DNA of 39,228 nucleotides from QWOP01 sp003669605 (GTDB lineage: Bacteria > Planctomycetota > Planctomycetia > Pirellulales > UBA1268): contig CANKIK010000027.1 in the NCBI GenBank assembly GCA_947481985.1, forward strand, positions 1 through 39,228, written 5' to 3'. This document shows positions 15,157 to 23,845 of this stretch, in pieces; position 1 is the stretch's first letter; every line of letters begins with the position of its first letter. The notes below the pieces were generated by a model that was given only the letters and a program-made list of their open reading frames with translations, ran no database searches and had not been told where the DNA came from. The translations under genes and the position numbers were made by a program.

Positions 15157-17595
15157 CTATCGAACGAGTTGAAACTCAGGGAGCATGACGACCGCCCAGA
15201 GGCAGTCGGCGACCGACGATTCGGTGGGGGAATCCCCGAGGATTTCGCGGACGGCCGTCGCCTCGGCCGGTGTCGGGAGCCGCCCCAAGGCAGTCTTGAG
15301 GATCGTCCCGACAAGGAGCCCGGGATCATTCCCATGCTCGGCGAGCCACCGCCTTCCTCCAACGGAAAAAGTCTCGAAGAGCGCCTGCTCGTTGGCGAGT
15401 TGGATCGCTTCGAGGGTGGTGAGGTCGGTGGGGCGCGAGGTCACGACCTGATCGCGGTTCGGCCGGCCGAGGGAGGCCATCAGCGGCGTGCATTTCACGA
15501 GCACCGCGCGGACCATCGGCTGGGGGCCGGAGGCACCCATCACACCGTCGGCAAAGGCCGCATCGCTCGGGGCCCAGGTGGCCTGGTTTTCCACGACGCT
15601 CGCCCTTTGCCAATCGGCAGGCTCGGTGCCACCGGGCCATTTGCCTTCCGCATCGGGAAGCGACGCTGTCCATTCCCAGGAGTCGTCGGAGGCGACCCAG
15701 GTCGTTCCCCCGTCGGCGAGGATCGCACGGACCTCGGCCCTGAGCGCCGCCGGGCCCCCAGCGTCGGCGTTGGCAGCGACGACGAGGACCTCGTTGCCGC
15801 CCCACTTCAAAGCCCCGCCGATCGGCTCGGCGAACGGCTTTCCCCAGTCGGCCGAATGGCCGACCTTCGTGCCGTTGACCCACATCGTCACCTCGTTGTC
15901 GGCGGTGGCGACGGCGACGGCGTGGGTCACTGGATCGAGGAGATTGATCCGTGCCCGGAAGGCGAGCCTCTCGCCGGGGGGCGAGGCGGCGGCTAGGTTG
16001 TTCCAGATCCACTTGGCGCGAGGTGGAAGCGGATGGGGGGCCGCGGGATCGGCCTGGACGCGCTGCACGTCGGCATCGGGCTTGGGCGGCGCGGCGCCGG
16101 TGAGCTGCCAGAGGGCGTCGGTGAACTGCTCGGCGGTCATCCGCCGCGGCAGCGGCCCGTGGAAGACGTAGTCGCTACCCTGCGGCTGCCCCTCGACGCT
16201 CGGCGTCGCGGCACCGTACGCCTCGGAGGAGCAGATGGTCCAAAGGAGGTGCTTGGTGTCGTAGCCCGAGGCGACGAAGTCGGCGGCGAGCCAGTCGAGA
16301 AGATCTTCGTTCCAGGGACGCGTTCGCAGGCTGTCGACCGGATGGACGAGCCCGCGCCCCATCAGCTTCGCCCAGAGCCGATTGACGAGATTCCGCGACA
16401 GCCAGCCGTTGCCCGGGTCGGTCATGAGCCGCGCGAGCTGGTCGAGTCGCTCGGCCGGCGGCTTTGTGCCGTCGATCGCCCCGAGCTCCTTGAAAGGCCA
16501 GCCGGGGGAGGCGAACGTGCCGGTCGCCTTGTCGCAGCGGAAGAGTTCGAGCGTGTCAGGGGCCATCACCGCCGCCAGATCGTAGGTCTCCTGGAGCTTC
16601 CAGCGGTCGACGAAGCTGTCGTGGCAGCTCGCGCACTTGAGATTGATCCCCAGGAACGTCTGCCCGACGTTCTGCGCGAACTGGATCGGCACGGTCTGGC
16701 TCGAATTGACTTCGCCGCGCCACACGATGCCGTCGATGAAGCCGCGCGAAGCGTCCGTGGGGGCCACGAGTTCGCGGACGAACCGGTCGTAGGGGATGTT
16801 GTCGACGAGAGCGCGGTGGAGCCAGGGGGTGATCTGCTTGCGGCCGCCGGTGATGAAGCCGGTGCCGGTGTAGTCGTTGCGGAGGAGATCGTTCCAGAAC
16901 GTCATCCAGTGCTCGGCCCGGGCCAGATCGTCGTCGAGGAGCTCTTTGATCTTTCGCTGACGCTTGCCCGGATCGGCGTCGGCACAGAAAGCGTCGACAA
17001 CTTCTGGGGAAGGGAGGAGGCCGACGAGATCGAGGCTGACGCGGCGGAGGAACGTGGCGTCGTCAGAGCGCGGCGGCATCGGCACCCCCTTCGCTTGCTG
17101 GTAAGCATCGACGAGCCGATCGACCGGATGGAGTCGGCCGTCGTGGGCTGGGGGCAAGTCGATCTGCCGGAGGGCCAGCGGCGCTTCGTAGGTGTTCCCG
17201 GCAAATGAAAAGCCATCCTCCCAGGGTGCCTTGGCGTCGATCCAGCGAGTGAGAATCGCGACCGCCTCCGCTGGCAGTGCGTCCCCCTCGCTCGGCATGC
17301 GGAGGTCGGGATCGGTGCTGGTGATCCGGCGGATCAGTTCGCTCCCGGCGGCATCGCCGGCCACGAGGCCCGGGGTCCCTGAATCACCGCCGGCGAGGAT
17401 CGCCTCCCCGTCATTGAGCGAGAAGCCCCCCTGCCGCTGCGCGCCGGTATGGCACTTGCCACACTTCGCCCGGAGGATCGGGACGACCTCGTGGGAGAAG
17501 TCGACAGCCCGGGCGGGGAGCGCCGCCAGAAGGAGGATCGGCCACCAACTCCACGCGGAACGGCAGATCCGGCCGGAGTGCCAAAGGCTCGTCAT
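15157..17595 (-). CDS. Planctomycete cytochrome / DUF1549 / DUF1553 protein with an inserted beta-sandwich-like domain
   Basis: 812 residues from the ATG at 17595; the frame extends to 17700 but a -10-like TATAAT lies inside that extension. Signal peptide 1-30. An N-terminal planctomycete cytochrome domain (about 31-125) has KCGKCHTGA (C45, C48, H49) and LRMPSEGDALP for the Met ligand. DUF1549 (150-355) has a second site, LKCASCHDSFVDRW (C321, C324, H325). DUF1553 starts near RNLVNRLWAKLMGRGLVHPV. It is split by an insert at about 527-645 (WIW, then VATADNEVTMWVNGTKVG and SDDSW) resembling a galactose-binding-like sandwich; a related domain occurs in the 18790-21981 protein. Expected to be a periplasmic, heme-linked partner of the DUF1501 protein encoded next. 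No reaction is established. Confidence 0.9.
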   Translation of the reverse strand: MTSLWHSGRICRSAWSWWPILLLAALPARAVDFSHEVVPILRAKCGKCHTGAQRQGGFSLNDGEAILAGGDSGTPGLVAGDAAGSELIRRITSTDPDLRMPSEGDALPAEAVAILTRWIDAKAPWEDGFSFAGNTYEAPLALRQIDLPPAHDGRLHPVDRLVDAYQQAKGVPMPPRSDDATFLRRVSLDLVGLLPSPEVVDAFCADADPGKRQRKIKELLDDDLARAEHWMTFWNDLLRNDYTGTGFITGGRKQITPWLHRALVDNIPYDRFVRELVAPTDASRGFIDGIVWRGEVNSSQTVPIQFAQNVGQTFLGINLKCASCHDSFVDRWKLQETYDLAAVMAPDTLELFRCDKATGTFASPGWPFKELGAIDGTKPPAERLDQLARLMTDPGNGWLSRNLVNRLWAKLMGRGLVHPVDSLRTRPWNEDLLDWLAADFVASGYDTKHLLWTICSSEAYGAATPSVEGQPQGSDYVFHGPLPRRMTAEQFTDALWQLTGAAPPKPDADVQRVQADPAAPHPLPPRAKWIWNNLAAASPPGERLAFRARINLLDPVTHAVAVATADNEVTMWVNGTKVGHSADWGKPFAEPIGGALKWGGNEVLVVAANADAGGPAALRAEVRAILADGGTTWVASDDSWEWTASLPDAEGKWPGGTEPADWQRASVVENQATWAPSDAAFADGVMGASGPQPMVRAVLVKCTPLMASLGRPNRDQVVTSRPTDLTTLEAIQLANEQALFETFSVGGRRWLAEHGNDPGLLVGTILKTALGRLPTPAEATAVREILGDSPTESSVADCLWAVVMLPEFQLVR

Positions 17596-17631
17596 GGTTT
17601 CACTTCGAAGGATCGAATCCCGGCTGTCATT

Positions 17632-17637
17632 ATTATA
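17632..17637 (-). promoter_or_regulatory. Candidate -10 box (TATAAT) for the DUF1549-DUF1501-lipoprotein genes
   Basis: On the minus strand the exact consensus TATAAT occurs 37 bases upstream of the ATG at 17595, in an otherwise GC-rich region, giving a leader of about 30 bases. No good -35 hexamer is found 16-18 bases upstream. It would let the genes be read independently of rhuM and the genes before it. Confidence 0.4.
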
Positions 17638-17709
17638 GCTCTTCGTCGCTTCAGGGGCCGAACTGCCGCTGCCGGCATCGTTCACGGATACGGAGGGCAT
17701 TGAAGCCGG

Positions 17710-18729
17710 TCACGTATCGGGGTGATCTTCCTTCTTCTCTTTCAGCTCCTTTTCGAGCTCTTCGATTTCCCGGAGGTCCTCCGCGTCGGCCGCAGCGGCA
17801 TTGGAGAGCCGGCGCCTCTCGTCGAATTCGTCGTAGCGATCACCGGCGATCCGCCTTGCGTCATCGTGGCTGACCGAGCCGGGGCCCACCAGCACGGCCC
17901 GGTCGTTGAATCGCAACAGGGCATCGACGTTGTCACGCCAGAAGGCGAGCGAGAGCTCCTTGCGATCCTTGACCCGCAGTTCCGCCTGCTCCAGGAAGAT
18001 CACGACCAGCCGGTTGAGCGTGTCGATCTCATCCTGCATCAAGTAGTTTTTCGCGACGATGACGTCTTCCTTGCGGACCCGCGAGCCCTTCCAGCTCGTG
18101 AGGGCCATGTTCGGCGAGTTGGCGTCGGCCCGAGCGACAATAAGCTCGGCGGCCGTGCTGCCCGTGGCGGCGTAGAGGAGCTTGTTTTGCGTCTCGGCGA
18201 AGAAGAGGGCCGTTTCCGGCTCGGTGGCCTTGTAATCGGAGCTCAAGGCAAAGAGATCGCGTACCTTCTGGTAGAAGCGTTTTTCAGATGCCCGGATTTC
18301 GCGGATCCGCGCGAGCAACTCATCGAAATGGTCCCAGCCCCGCGGGTCTTTGAGGCGGGCGTCGTCGATGACGAACCCTTTGACCAAAAACTCCCGCAAA
18401 TGGGTGGTGGCCCACTGGCGAAATTGGACGCCACGAGGGGAGCGGACGCGGTAGCCAATCGCCAAGATCAGATCGAGGTTGTAGAGGGAAATGGTGCGTT
18501 TTACCGTGCGTTTTCCCTCGGTTTGAACTGTTAAGGATTCCTTAACGGTTGCCTCGGGAAAGAGCTCACCGTCTTCGAAGATGTTTTTCGTGTGGATCGA
18601 GATGTTGGGCTTCGATGTCTGGAACAGCTCCGCAATTTCACCCTGAGAGAGCCAGATCGTGCCGCCGTCGACATGGAGATCGATCCGTGTCGAGCCGTCG
18701 TCCGACGTGTAGAGGATCAGGTCGCTCAT
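17710..18729 (-). CDS. rhuM: RhuM family protein
   Basis: 339 residues. The N-terminal half matches the RhuM family: LHVDGGTIWLSQGEIAELFQ, the repressor-like TSKPNISIHTKNIFEDGEL, then TISLYNLDLILAIGYRVRSP and FRQWATTHLREFLVKGFVID. The C-terminal half ends in an acidic/basic coiled coil (EIEELEKELKEKKEDHPDT). RhuM was named from Salmonella pathogenicity island 3; relatives are common next to type I restriction-modification genes and on islands, but the biochemical role is unknown. There is no signal peptide, so it is cytoplasmic, unlike the envelope genes on both sides. The ATG overlaps the stop of a short upstream reading frame that looks like the tail of a lost gene. This and its fewer G/C-rich stretches suggest horizontal arrival. 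Confidence 0.88.
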   Translation of the reverse strand: MSDLILYTSDDGSTRIDLHVDGGTIWLSQGEIAELFQTSKPNISIHTKNIFEDGELFPEATVKESLTVQTEGKRTVKRTISLYNLDLILAIGYRVRSPRGVQFRQWATTHLREFLVKGFVIDDARLKDPRGWDHFDELLARIREIRASEKRFYQKVRDLFALSSDYKATEPETALFFAETQNKLLYAATGSTAAELIVARADANSPNMALTSWKGSRVRKEDVIVAKNYLMQDEIDTLNRLVVIFLEQAELRVKDRKELSLAFWRDNVDALLRFNDRAVLVGPGSVSHDDARRIAGDRYDEFDERRRLSNAAAADAEDLREIEELEKELKEKKEDHPDT

Positions 18730-18779
18730 TCTTCGGCCGCCTTCTTCGTGCGACGACCCAGCTTCTTAACCGGCTCCGC
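18726..18779 (-). pseudogene. Apparent C-terminal remnant of a lost gene ahead of rhuM
   Basis: Read on the minus strand, the 17 codons before a TGA that overlaps the rhuM ATG (ATGA) give AEPVKKLGRRTKKAAEE. This Lys/Arg/Ala-rich tail resembles the C-termini of type I restriction methyltransferases (HsdM), which often precede rhuM. The remaining gene is absent: within about 10 bases upstream the unrelated dehydrogenase gene ends. The coding origin is an inference from codon pattern, coupling and family context. Confidence 0.35.
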
Positions 18780-18789
18780 CCCCCGGCTG

Positions 18790-21700
18790 TCACTTCTTGA
18801 ACCGGGCATCGCTTTGGTTTCCTCGCGAGAGGGTGTAGGCGAGGAGATCGAGGACTTCCTGTTCGTTCAAGGTGTCGAGGAGCCCCTTGGGCATCAGCGA
18901 CTCCGCCGCCGGAATGATCTCGTCGATTTCCGCGCGGGGGATCTCCACAAACTTCGTCGCGTCCTCCGGATCGGTGACCACGACCACCTTCTCCGGTGAC
19001 TCATAGACGATCCGGCCGGTGTGGGCCTTGCCCCCCTGGGTCGTGACGATGCTTCCCTTGTACTGATCCGACACCACCTTGCTCGGGACCACCAGCGCCT
19101 CGATCATGTCCTTGAGCTGGAATCGCCCGCCGGCCTGCGTCAGATCAGGGCCGGTCGAGCCGCCGTCGTCGCCGAAGCGATGGCAGACGACGCACCGGGC
19201 CGCCGCGAAGGTGCGCTTGCCCCCTTCGAAGTCGCGCCCCGTGGCCAGCCCCTTTTCGGCCGACGCCAGGACATCATCGACCGACCAAGCCTGCCCCGGT
19301 CCGGCCGGCTTCGGCAGCGGCGGCGACACGTAGGCCTTGCGGGCGCCGATCGTCTCCAGCGCCAACTTGTCGTTCTCCGAGAGGCCGACGAGGCTGTCGT
19401 TCTCGATGTTGACGAGGAACTTCCGGAAACTCGCGCCACCGGCCCATTGCTGGGCACGGTTGAACCAGCCGTGGTAGCCCTTGCGGTCGTCGAGCGTCCA
19501 GGCGTTTTTCTCGTTGACCGTCCGCAGGACATACGCGAAGTGAACCTGGAGGAGATCACTGCGCTTCTCGAGGGCATCGCGGACGGAGCTGCCGTAGCCG
19601 GCGTTCCGCGTGATCAGCTGGCGCAGCTCCTCTTCGTTGGGGGCGAGGTTGGTGGCCCCGGCCGACGTCGACGGCTCGGCCATGAGGCCGACGAGCTGCG
19701 TCACGATCCCCGGGGCACGTACGGCGACAAGCAGGCTCGAGAGCTCGCGGTCGAGATCGAACGCTCCCGAGGGAAACAGCGGCGCGAGCTTGGCTGCGAT
19801 TTTCCCCTTCGCCTCCGCCGGGGGGTCGCCGAGCCGGATCATCGCGAGCTGATAGGCGCGGACGAGATCGACTTTGGAGGCCGTGTCGAGCTTCGTGACA
19901 TCGACGCCATCGAGGGTGGAAAGCACCAACGGCTGCATCGCCGGCTCCCCCTGCCGGGCGACGGCGATCGCCGCATGGATCCGTGCCAGCGGTGTGGGGG
20001 ACGCGAGCGCCTTGGTGGCCCAGGCATCGAGTGGTTGGTGTTCCAGCGCGATCCGCGCGGCGTAGCGAATGAAGCGATCGCGATTGGCAAGCTGCGGCAG
20101 TGCCGCGGCCACGGCGGCTTTCGTGTCAGCCCCCGTTCTGTGGAAGGCCTCGAGTGCCTGGCGAGCCTGGCGGCCCTCGGCACCAGCCGTCGTTCGCGCA
20201 TCGACCGGTGCGGTTGACTCATCGCCGACGTAAGTCACTCGGTACAGCTCTCCTTGGCCGCCACGGCCGCCGACGGTGAAGTAGACGGCGCCTTCCTTGC
20301 CGACTGTCATGTCGGTCAGCGGCAGCGGTGTCCGCGAGACGAACTCCTCCTTCACCCCTTGGTAGGTCGAGCCATCGGGCGTGAGGTGGATGGCATACAT
20401 CGTCCCGAACGTCCAGTCACAGATGAAGAACGCCTTCTGGTACTTCTCTGGGAATTTTGCGCCATAGCCAAACGACGCTCCCACGGGAGATCCCGGTCCG
20501 ATGTCGACCAGCGCCGGCAGGCTGTCAGGAAGGCTGGCGGGCCACTTGCCGGCACCGGAGCGCCAGCCGAGCTCCGATCCGCTGGTGGCATGGTTGACGC
20601 GTGTCGGCCGGTACCAAGGGGATCCGAAATCCCACTCCATGTCGGCGTCATAGACAAACATCTCGCCGTCGGCGTTGAAGGCGAAGTCGTAGGGATTCCG
20701 GTAGCCGCCGGTCCAGATCTCCCACGCTTTGCCATCAGGATCGGTACTGACGACATAGCCGCCCGGCGCGAGAATCCCGACCGCATGGCCTCCGGCATCC
20801 CAGAGACGCGTGATGAGGAGATCCTCATCCCAGTTGGCCGGCAGCCGGCTTGAGCCCTCTGGCGCCAACTCCACGCGGCGCTGGTTGGGGCGGATGCCGC
20901 CGAGCGTCTGTGGCTCGGTGATGTTTTTCACCGCAAACGGCGGGAGGGTGTGGTTGCCGCAGATGATGAACAGCTTCTTGCCGTCGGGGGAGAGGCGGAT
21001 GGCATGGGGACCGTGCTCGCCGCCCCCTTCGAACGTGCGGAGCTTCTCGACATGATCGAGCATGTCGTCGCCATCGGTGTCGGTGGCCCGGTAGAGGCCG
21101 CTGCCGGGGCCGCCGTTACAGACGACATACAAGGCGTCGAATGCCCAGAGCAGCCCCTGGGCGCCAGAGAGCGGCACGGGGATTTTCTCGACGACTGTCG
21201 GCCTTGAGCCATCGAGCGGCGCCGGCGTGATCCGCACAAGCCCCTTGTCTCCCTGATCGCTGGCGATCAGTCGCCCCTGGGGATCGGTGGTGATACAGAC
21301 CCACGAGCCAAGTTGGTCTTGAGGCACCGTGAACAGCTTTTCGACCTGGAAGCCTGGCAGCACATGGAAGGGCTGCCCTGAGCCGGCGCTGGCCTCACTG
21401 GCCAGGACTTCGCCCCACGGTCCATCGCCCGCCTTGGCCACGATCTGCACTGCCACCACCTCGGTCGGCTTGCCGGCCAGCACCCCCTTCCAGGAGGCGT
21501 CGCTGGCGATCACCTGCTCACTGCCGTCGGCAGCCGTGAGGACAAGTCGGCAGGAGAATCCGGCCACGGAACCTTCGTTGGAGACCACCGCGGCGATCTC
21601 GTTGTCGGCGGCTCTGAGCGCTGTGGTGATGTCGACGGCGACGGGACGATCCCAGGAGTCGCTGGTGGCCACCTCCTTGCCGTTGACAAAGAGCGTCATG

Positions 21701-21981
21701 CGGTTGTCGCAAGTGGCGGTGATCACTCCCTTTTTCGCCCCGCCGGCGAACGACTTCGAGAGCCGGTAGACGCCATCGACACTCGGTCCCCAAATCCAGT
21801 CAGCCACTCCCTTTTTGACAGCCGGCACCTCGGAGGCGATCCCGGTGGGCTGCTTCTCGGGAAGCTGTTCCCAGGTCTCGGCGGCGCGGGCGGATGGGAG
21901 TGGCCTGCCCATCGACCCCACGGCGAGGCCAATGAGCAGCCAGGCGGCAGGACGGCACGACATGATGGAAACGCTTGACAT
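18790..21981 (-). CDS. PVC-type membrane-bound dehydrogenase / heme-binding protein
   Basis: 1063 residues from the ATG at 21981 (an ATG at 21963 is also possible; the frame stays open to 22335 without signal-like sequence). A signal peptide ends near ARAAE (33-35). A galactose-binding-like sandwich follows at about 59-167 (DWIWGPS, ATCDNRMTLFVNGKEV, ASDASW). Next is a beta-propeller of the planctomycete dehydrogenase type, with FHVLPGFQVEKLFTVP, GGEHGPHAIRLSPDGKKLFI and GGYRNPYDFAFNADGEMFVY. A helical HEAT-like region leads to a C-terminal cytochrome c domain with CVVCH at 930-934 and a likely Met ligand at about 1030 (ESLMPKGL). It should oxidise a sugar or alcohol in the periplasm and pass electrons to the heme; the substrate is unknown. 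It lies 107 bases after the ceramidase-like gene. Confidence 0.92.
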   Translation of the reverse strand: MSSVSIMSCRPAAWLLIGLAVGSMGRPLPSARAAETWEQLPEKQPTGIASEVPAVKKGVADWIWGPSVDGVYRLSKSFAGGAKKGVITATCDNRMTLFVNGKEVATSDSWDRPVAVDITTALRAADNEIAAVVSNEGSVAGFSCRLVLTAADGSEQVIASDASWKGVLAGKPTEVVAVQIVAKAGDGPWGEVLASEASAGSGQPFHVLPGFQVEKLFTVPQDQLGSWVCITTDPQGRLIASDQGDKGLVRITPAPLDGSRPTVVEKIPVPLSGAQGLLWAFDALYVVCNGGPGSGLYRATDTDGDDMLDHVEKLRTFEGGGEHGPHAIRLSPDGKKLFIICGNHTLPPFAVKNITEPQTLGGIRPNQRRVELAPEGSSRLPANWDEDLLITRLWDAGGHAVGILAPGGYVVSTDPDGKAWEIWTGGYRNPYDFAFNADGEMFVYDADMEWDFGSPWYRPTRVNHATSGSELGWRSGAGKWPASLPDSLPALVDIGPGSPVGASFGYGAKFPEKYQKAFFICDWTFGTMYAIHLTPDGSTYQGVKEEFVSRTPLPLTDMTVGKEGAVYFTVGGRGGQGELYRVTYVGDESTAPVDARTTAGAEGRQARQALEAFHRTGADTKAAVAAALPQLANRDRFIRYAARIALEHQPLDAWATKALASPTPLARIHAAIAVARQGEPAMQPLVLSTLDGVDVTKLDTASKVDLVRAYQLAMIRLGDPPAEAKGKIAAKLAPLFPSGAFDLDRELSSLLVAVRAPGIVTQLVGLMAEPSTSAGATNLAPNEEELRQLITRNAGYGSSVRDALEKRSDLLQVHFAYVLRTVNEKNAWTLDDRKGYHGWFNRAQQWAGGASFRKFLVNIENDSLVGLSENDKLALETIGARKAYVSPPLPKPAGPGQAWSVDDVLASAEKGLATGRDFEGGKRTFAAARCVVCHRFGDDGGSTGPDLTQAGGRFQLKDMIEALVVPSKVVSDQYKGSIVTTQGGKAHTGRIVYESPEKVVVVTDPEDATKFVEIPRAEIDEIIPAAESLMPKGLLDTLNEQEVLDLLAYTLSRGNQSDARFKK

Positions 21982-22088
21982 GATGATGGCGGGGCCCGGC
22001 AGGGGAAGGGAGTAAAGACGCGCGGTTCCACCCGGACCACGCTGGCAGCGGCCATGATAATCGCTGGACAGGGGAGGCTGAAACGGCA

Positions 22089-23618
22089 TTACTCTCCCCT
22101 CAATCTGGAAAACATCCGCGCGGCTCCGGCGGCGAAGATCCGCTCCCATTCTGGGTCGACCATGCAGTCGCAGTCTTCCTGACCGTACCCGGTGTTGGCG
22201 CGCTGCCGCCCGGTGGGAAGGTAGTGGAGATAGCCGTTGGTATAGCCGGCCACAAAGGCGGTCGGATGCCCGGCAGCCTGTTTTGCCGCCAGGCCGACTT
22301 CCGACACCAGTTCCCCCGGGAAGGTCACGAGCCACAAGTCACCCACCCTCAAGCCCCCGATCTCGGCGTCGAGCGGTCGTCCAGCGGCGGCGTCGCGGCG
22401 TGCCAGATGACTTTTCAAGAGCGCGAGATTGACGTTCAGCCGGGTGATCCGTTCCATGGCGTGGATGTTCTGCCTGTAGGCATCGATCTCGGTAGCGAGA
22501 AGCCGGTCGTGCTCGGCCGTCTCGTCGGCGGCCTCGGGGGCGAGCCCCTGTTGGTGGAGCGTCCGCTGCCGTGACCGCCCTGGATCGCCGGGGAACACCG
22601 CCTGCGCGACAAGCTGCGGGAGGAACTGCTCGAAGGAGATGTTGGTCGGCGCCAGCCCCGCGACGAGTGTTTCGCGTTCGGCTTCCAAGGCTTCGATCCG
22701 CGCTGCATAGTCGCGGCCGCGCGGCAATTGCACGCGCTCGCGCGCGCTCAAAAGCGGCGCATCGGCTGCCGTCTCGATCCTCCGCAGGCCCGTGAGCACC
22801 GTGCCGCCGAGCATGCTCCCGAGGGGTTCGGCATCGGCCGGCCGATCGACCTCCTTGTAGCGGACCGGATTGATGTCGCCGCCACAGCCCTGCACGAAGA
22901 AGGCCACCGCGCCTCCACCGAGCGCCTCCTCAACGAGCCGCGAGGCGACGGCGGGGAAATCGGCCGAACTGCCGCGGCGGGGTGGATTCATGATTGGGTG
23001 ACAGGCAAAGAGGTAGACGACGGCCAGCGTGGAGCCGTCGAGCCGATCGAGCTTCAAAAGGCCCACCTGCGGATCGATTGGTGCTGCGGCGGCGATCTCG
23101 CCGTCGGCAGGCATCGCGTAGGCCCGGCGCATGTCGGCCTGGGAGCCATCGACCAGATCGACGCGCCGGTTCTCGCTGATCCGCGACTCCGCCGCCGTGC
23201 CGGCCCCAGCTTTCACCGGAATCAAACGCTGCTTCGCCTCGGCGACCGCCGCGACAATCCTGTCGGCGACGTCGCGGCAGACGGCCGCGTGGCAGTGGCT
23301 GGCGTTGACGAACACTGCCTCAGGCGGGATCGCATGGTCGCGGGCGAGGCGGCCACGGAGCTCAGCCAGAAAGCCGTCGCCGATCGGCCCGATGCCGCCG
23401 ATCGCCACGACGTCGACCGTGACCAGCACGGCTCTCCTTCCCTCCTGTTCGAGGAGGAGAATCTTCGCCATGGCAGGGTCGTGGACTTTTTCAATCCCAG
23501 GATCGGTGACGTCGACCACCGCCGTGCCAGCACGGAGTTCGGCGGCGGGAAGCGGCGCCGCCAACAGCCAGCCACCGAGGCTGCACAGAAGCGCGGGAAC
23601 CAGGCAGCGAGCACTCAT
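22089..23618 (-). CDS. Secreted neutral/alkaline ceramidase-like hydrolase
   Basis: 509 residues with a signal peptide (1-26, ending PLPAAE). The body resembles the N-terminal domain of neutral/alkaline non-lysosomal ceramidase: LRAGTAVVDVTDPG at the start, VFVNASHCHAAV (His ligands), LFACHPIMNPPRRGSSADFP, then FFVQGCGGDINPVRYKEVDR and LWLVTFPGELVSEVG. The family is zinc-dependent and splits amide bonds in ceramides, but planctomycete members are numerous and shorter and may act on other N-acyl or sugar substrates. The His pair and the GCGGDINP motif are kept, so it is likely active. Its start overlaps the FmdB gene stop by 4 bases (ATGA), and the dehydrogenase gene follows, suggesting one operon. 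Confidence 0.88.
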   Translation of the reverse strand: MSARCLVPALLCSLGGWLLAAPLPAAELRAGTAVVDVTDPGIEKVHDPAMAKILLLEQEGRRAVLVTVDVVAIGGIGPIGDGFLAELRGRLARDHAIPPEAVFVNASHCHAAVCRDVADRIVAAVAEAKQRLIPVKAGAGTAAESRISENRRVDLVDGSQADMRRAYAMPADGEIAAAAPIDPQVGLLKLDRLDGSTLAVVYLFACHPIMNPPRRGSSADFPAVASRLVEEALGGGAVAFFVQGCGGDINPVRYKEVDRPADAEPLGSMLGGTVLTGLRRIETAADAPLLSARERVQLPRGRDYAARIEALEAERETLVAGLAPTNISFEQFLPQLVAQAVFPGDPGRSRQRTLHQQGLAPEAADETAEHDRLLATEIDAYRQNIHAMERITRLNVNLALLKSHLARRDAAAGRPLDAEIGGLRVGDLWLVTFPGELVSEVGLAAKQAAGHPTAFVAGYTNGYLHYLPTGRQRANTGYGQEDCDCMVDPEWERIFAAGAARMFSRLRGE

Positions 23619-23845
23619 GCCTGTCGGCCCTCACAGCCACCCCTGCCGCACTGCGGACGGCCGCAGTCTCCCGGCATCTGGGCGGCCTTCGCTCCCTGGC
23701 CACCGGCGACATGCCCCGAGACCACGCTCAGGAGCTTGTCGAGTTTTCGGCTGCGGCAGTGCGGGCAGGCTGGCTTCTGGTCGCCGCGGACGAGCAGTTC
23801 AAAGTGCTTCTCGCACGCGCGACAGGCATATTCATAGAGGGGCAT
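23615..23845 (-). CDS. FmdB-family zinc ribbon protein
   Basis: 76 residues from the ATG at 23845. MPLYEYACRACEKHFELL is the FmdB/CxxC_CxxC_SSSS start, with C8, C11, C27 and C30 forming a zinc ribbon. The C-terminal tail has three more cysteines (C61, C66, C71 in GDCGRPQCGRGGCEG) that could hold a second metal. FmdB-type proteins are small regulators or metal-binding accessories of unclear role. It is the first gene of a minus-strand run and overlaps the ceramidase-like gene by 4 bases. Confidence 0.92.
   Translation of the reverse strand: MPLYEYACRACEKHFELLVRGDQKPACPHCRSRKLDKLLSVVSGHVAGGQGAKAAQMPGDCGRPQCGRGGCEGRQA

Noticed and set aside
13811..15172. 453-codon plus-strand frame opposite the second DUF1501 gene
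   Set aside because: Antisense shadow; the DUF1501 frame has a Tat signal and family motifs.
17596..17700. 35-residue N-terminal extension of the DUF1549/DUF1553 protein
   Set aside because: It would place a signal peptide internally and overlaps a TATAAT box; the ATG at 17595 is followed directly by the signal sequence.
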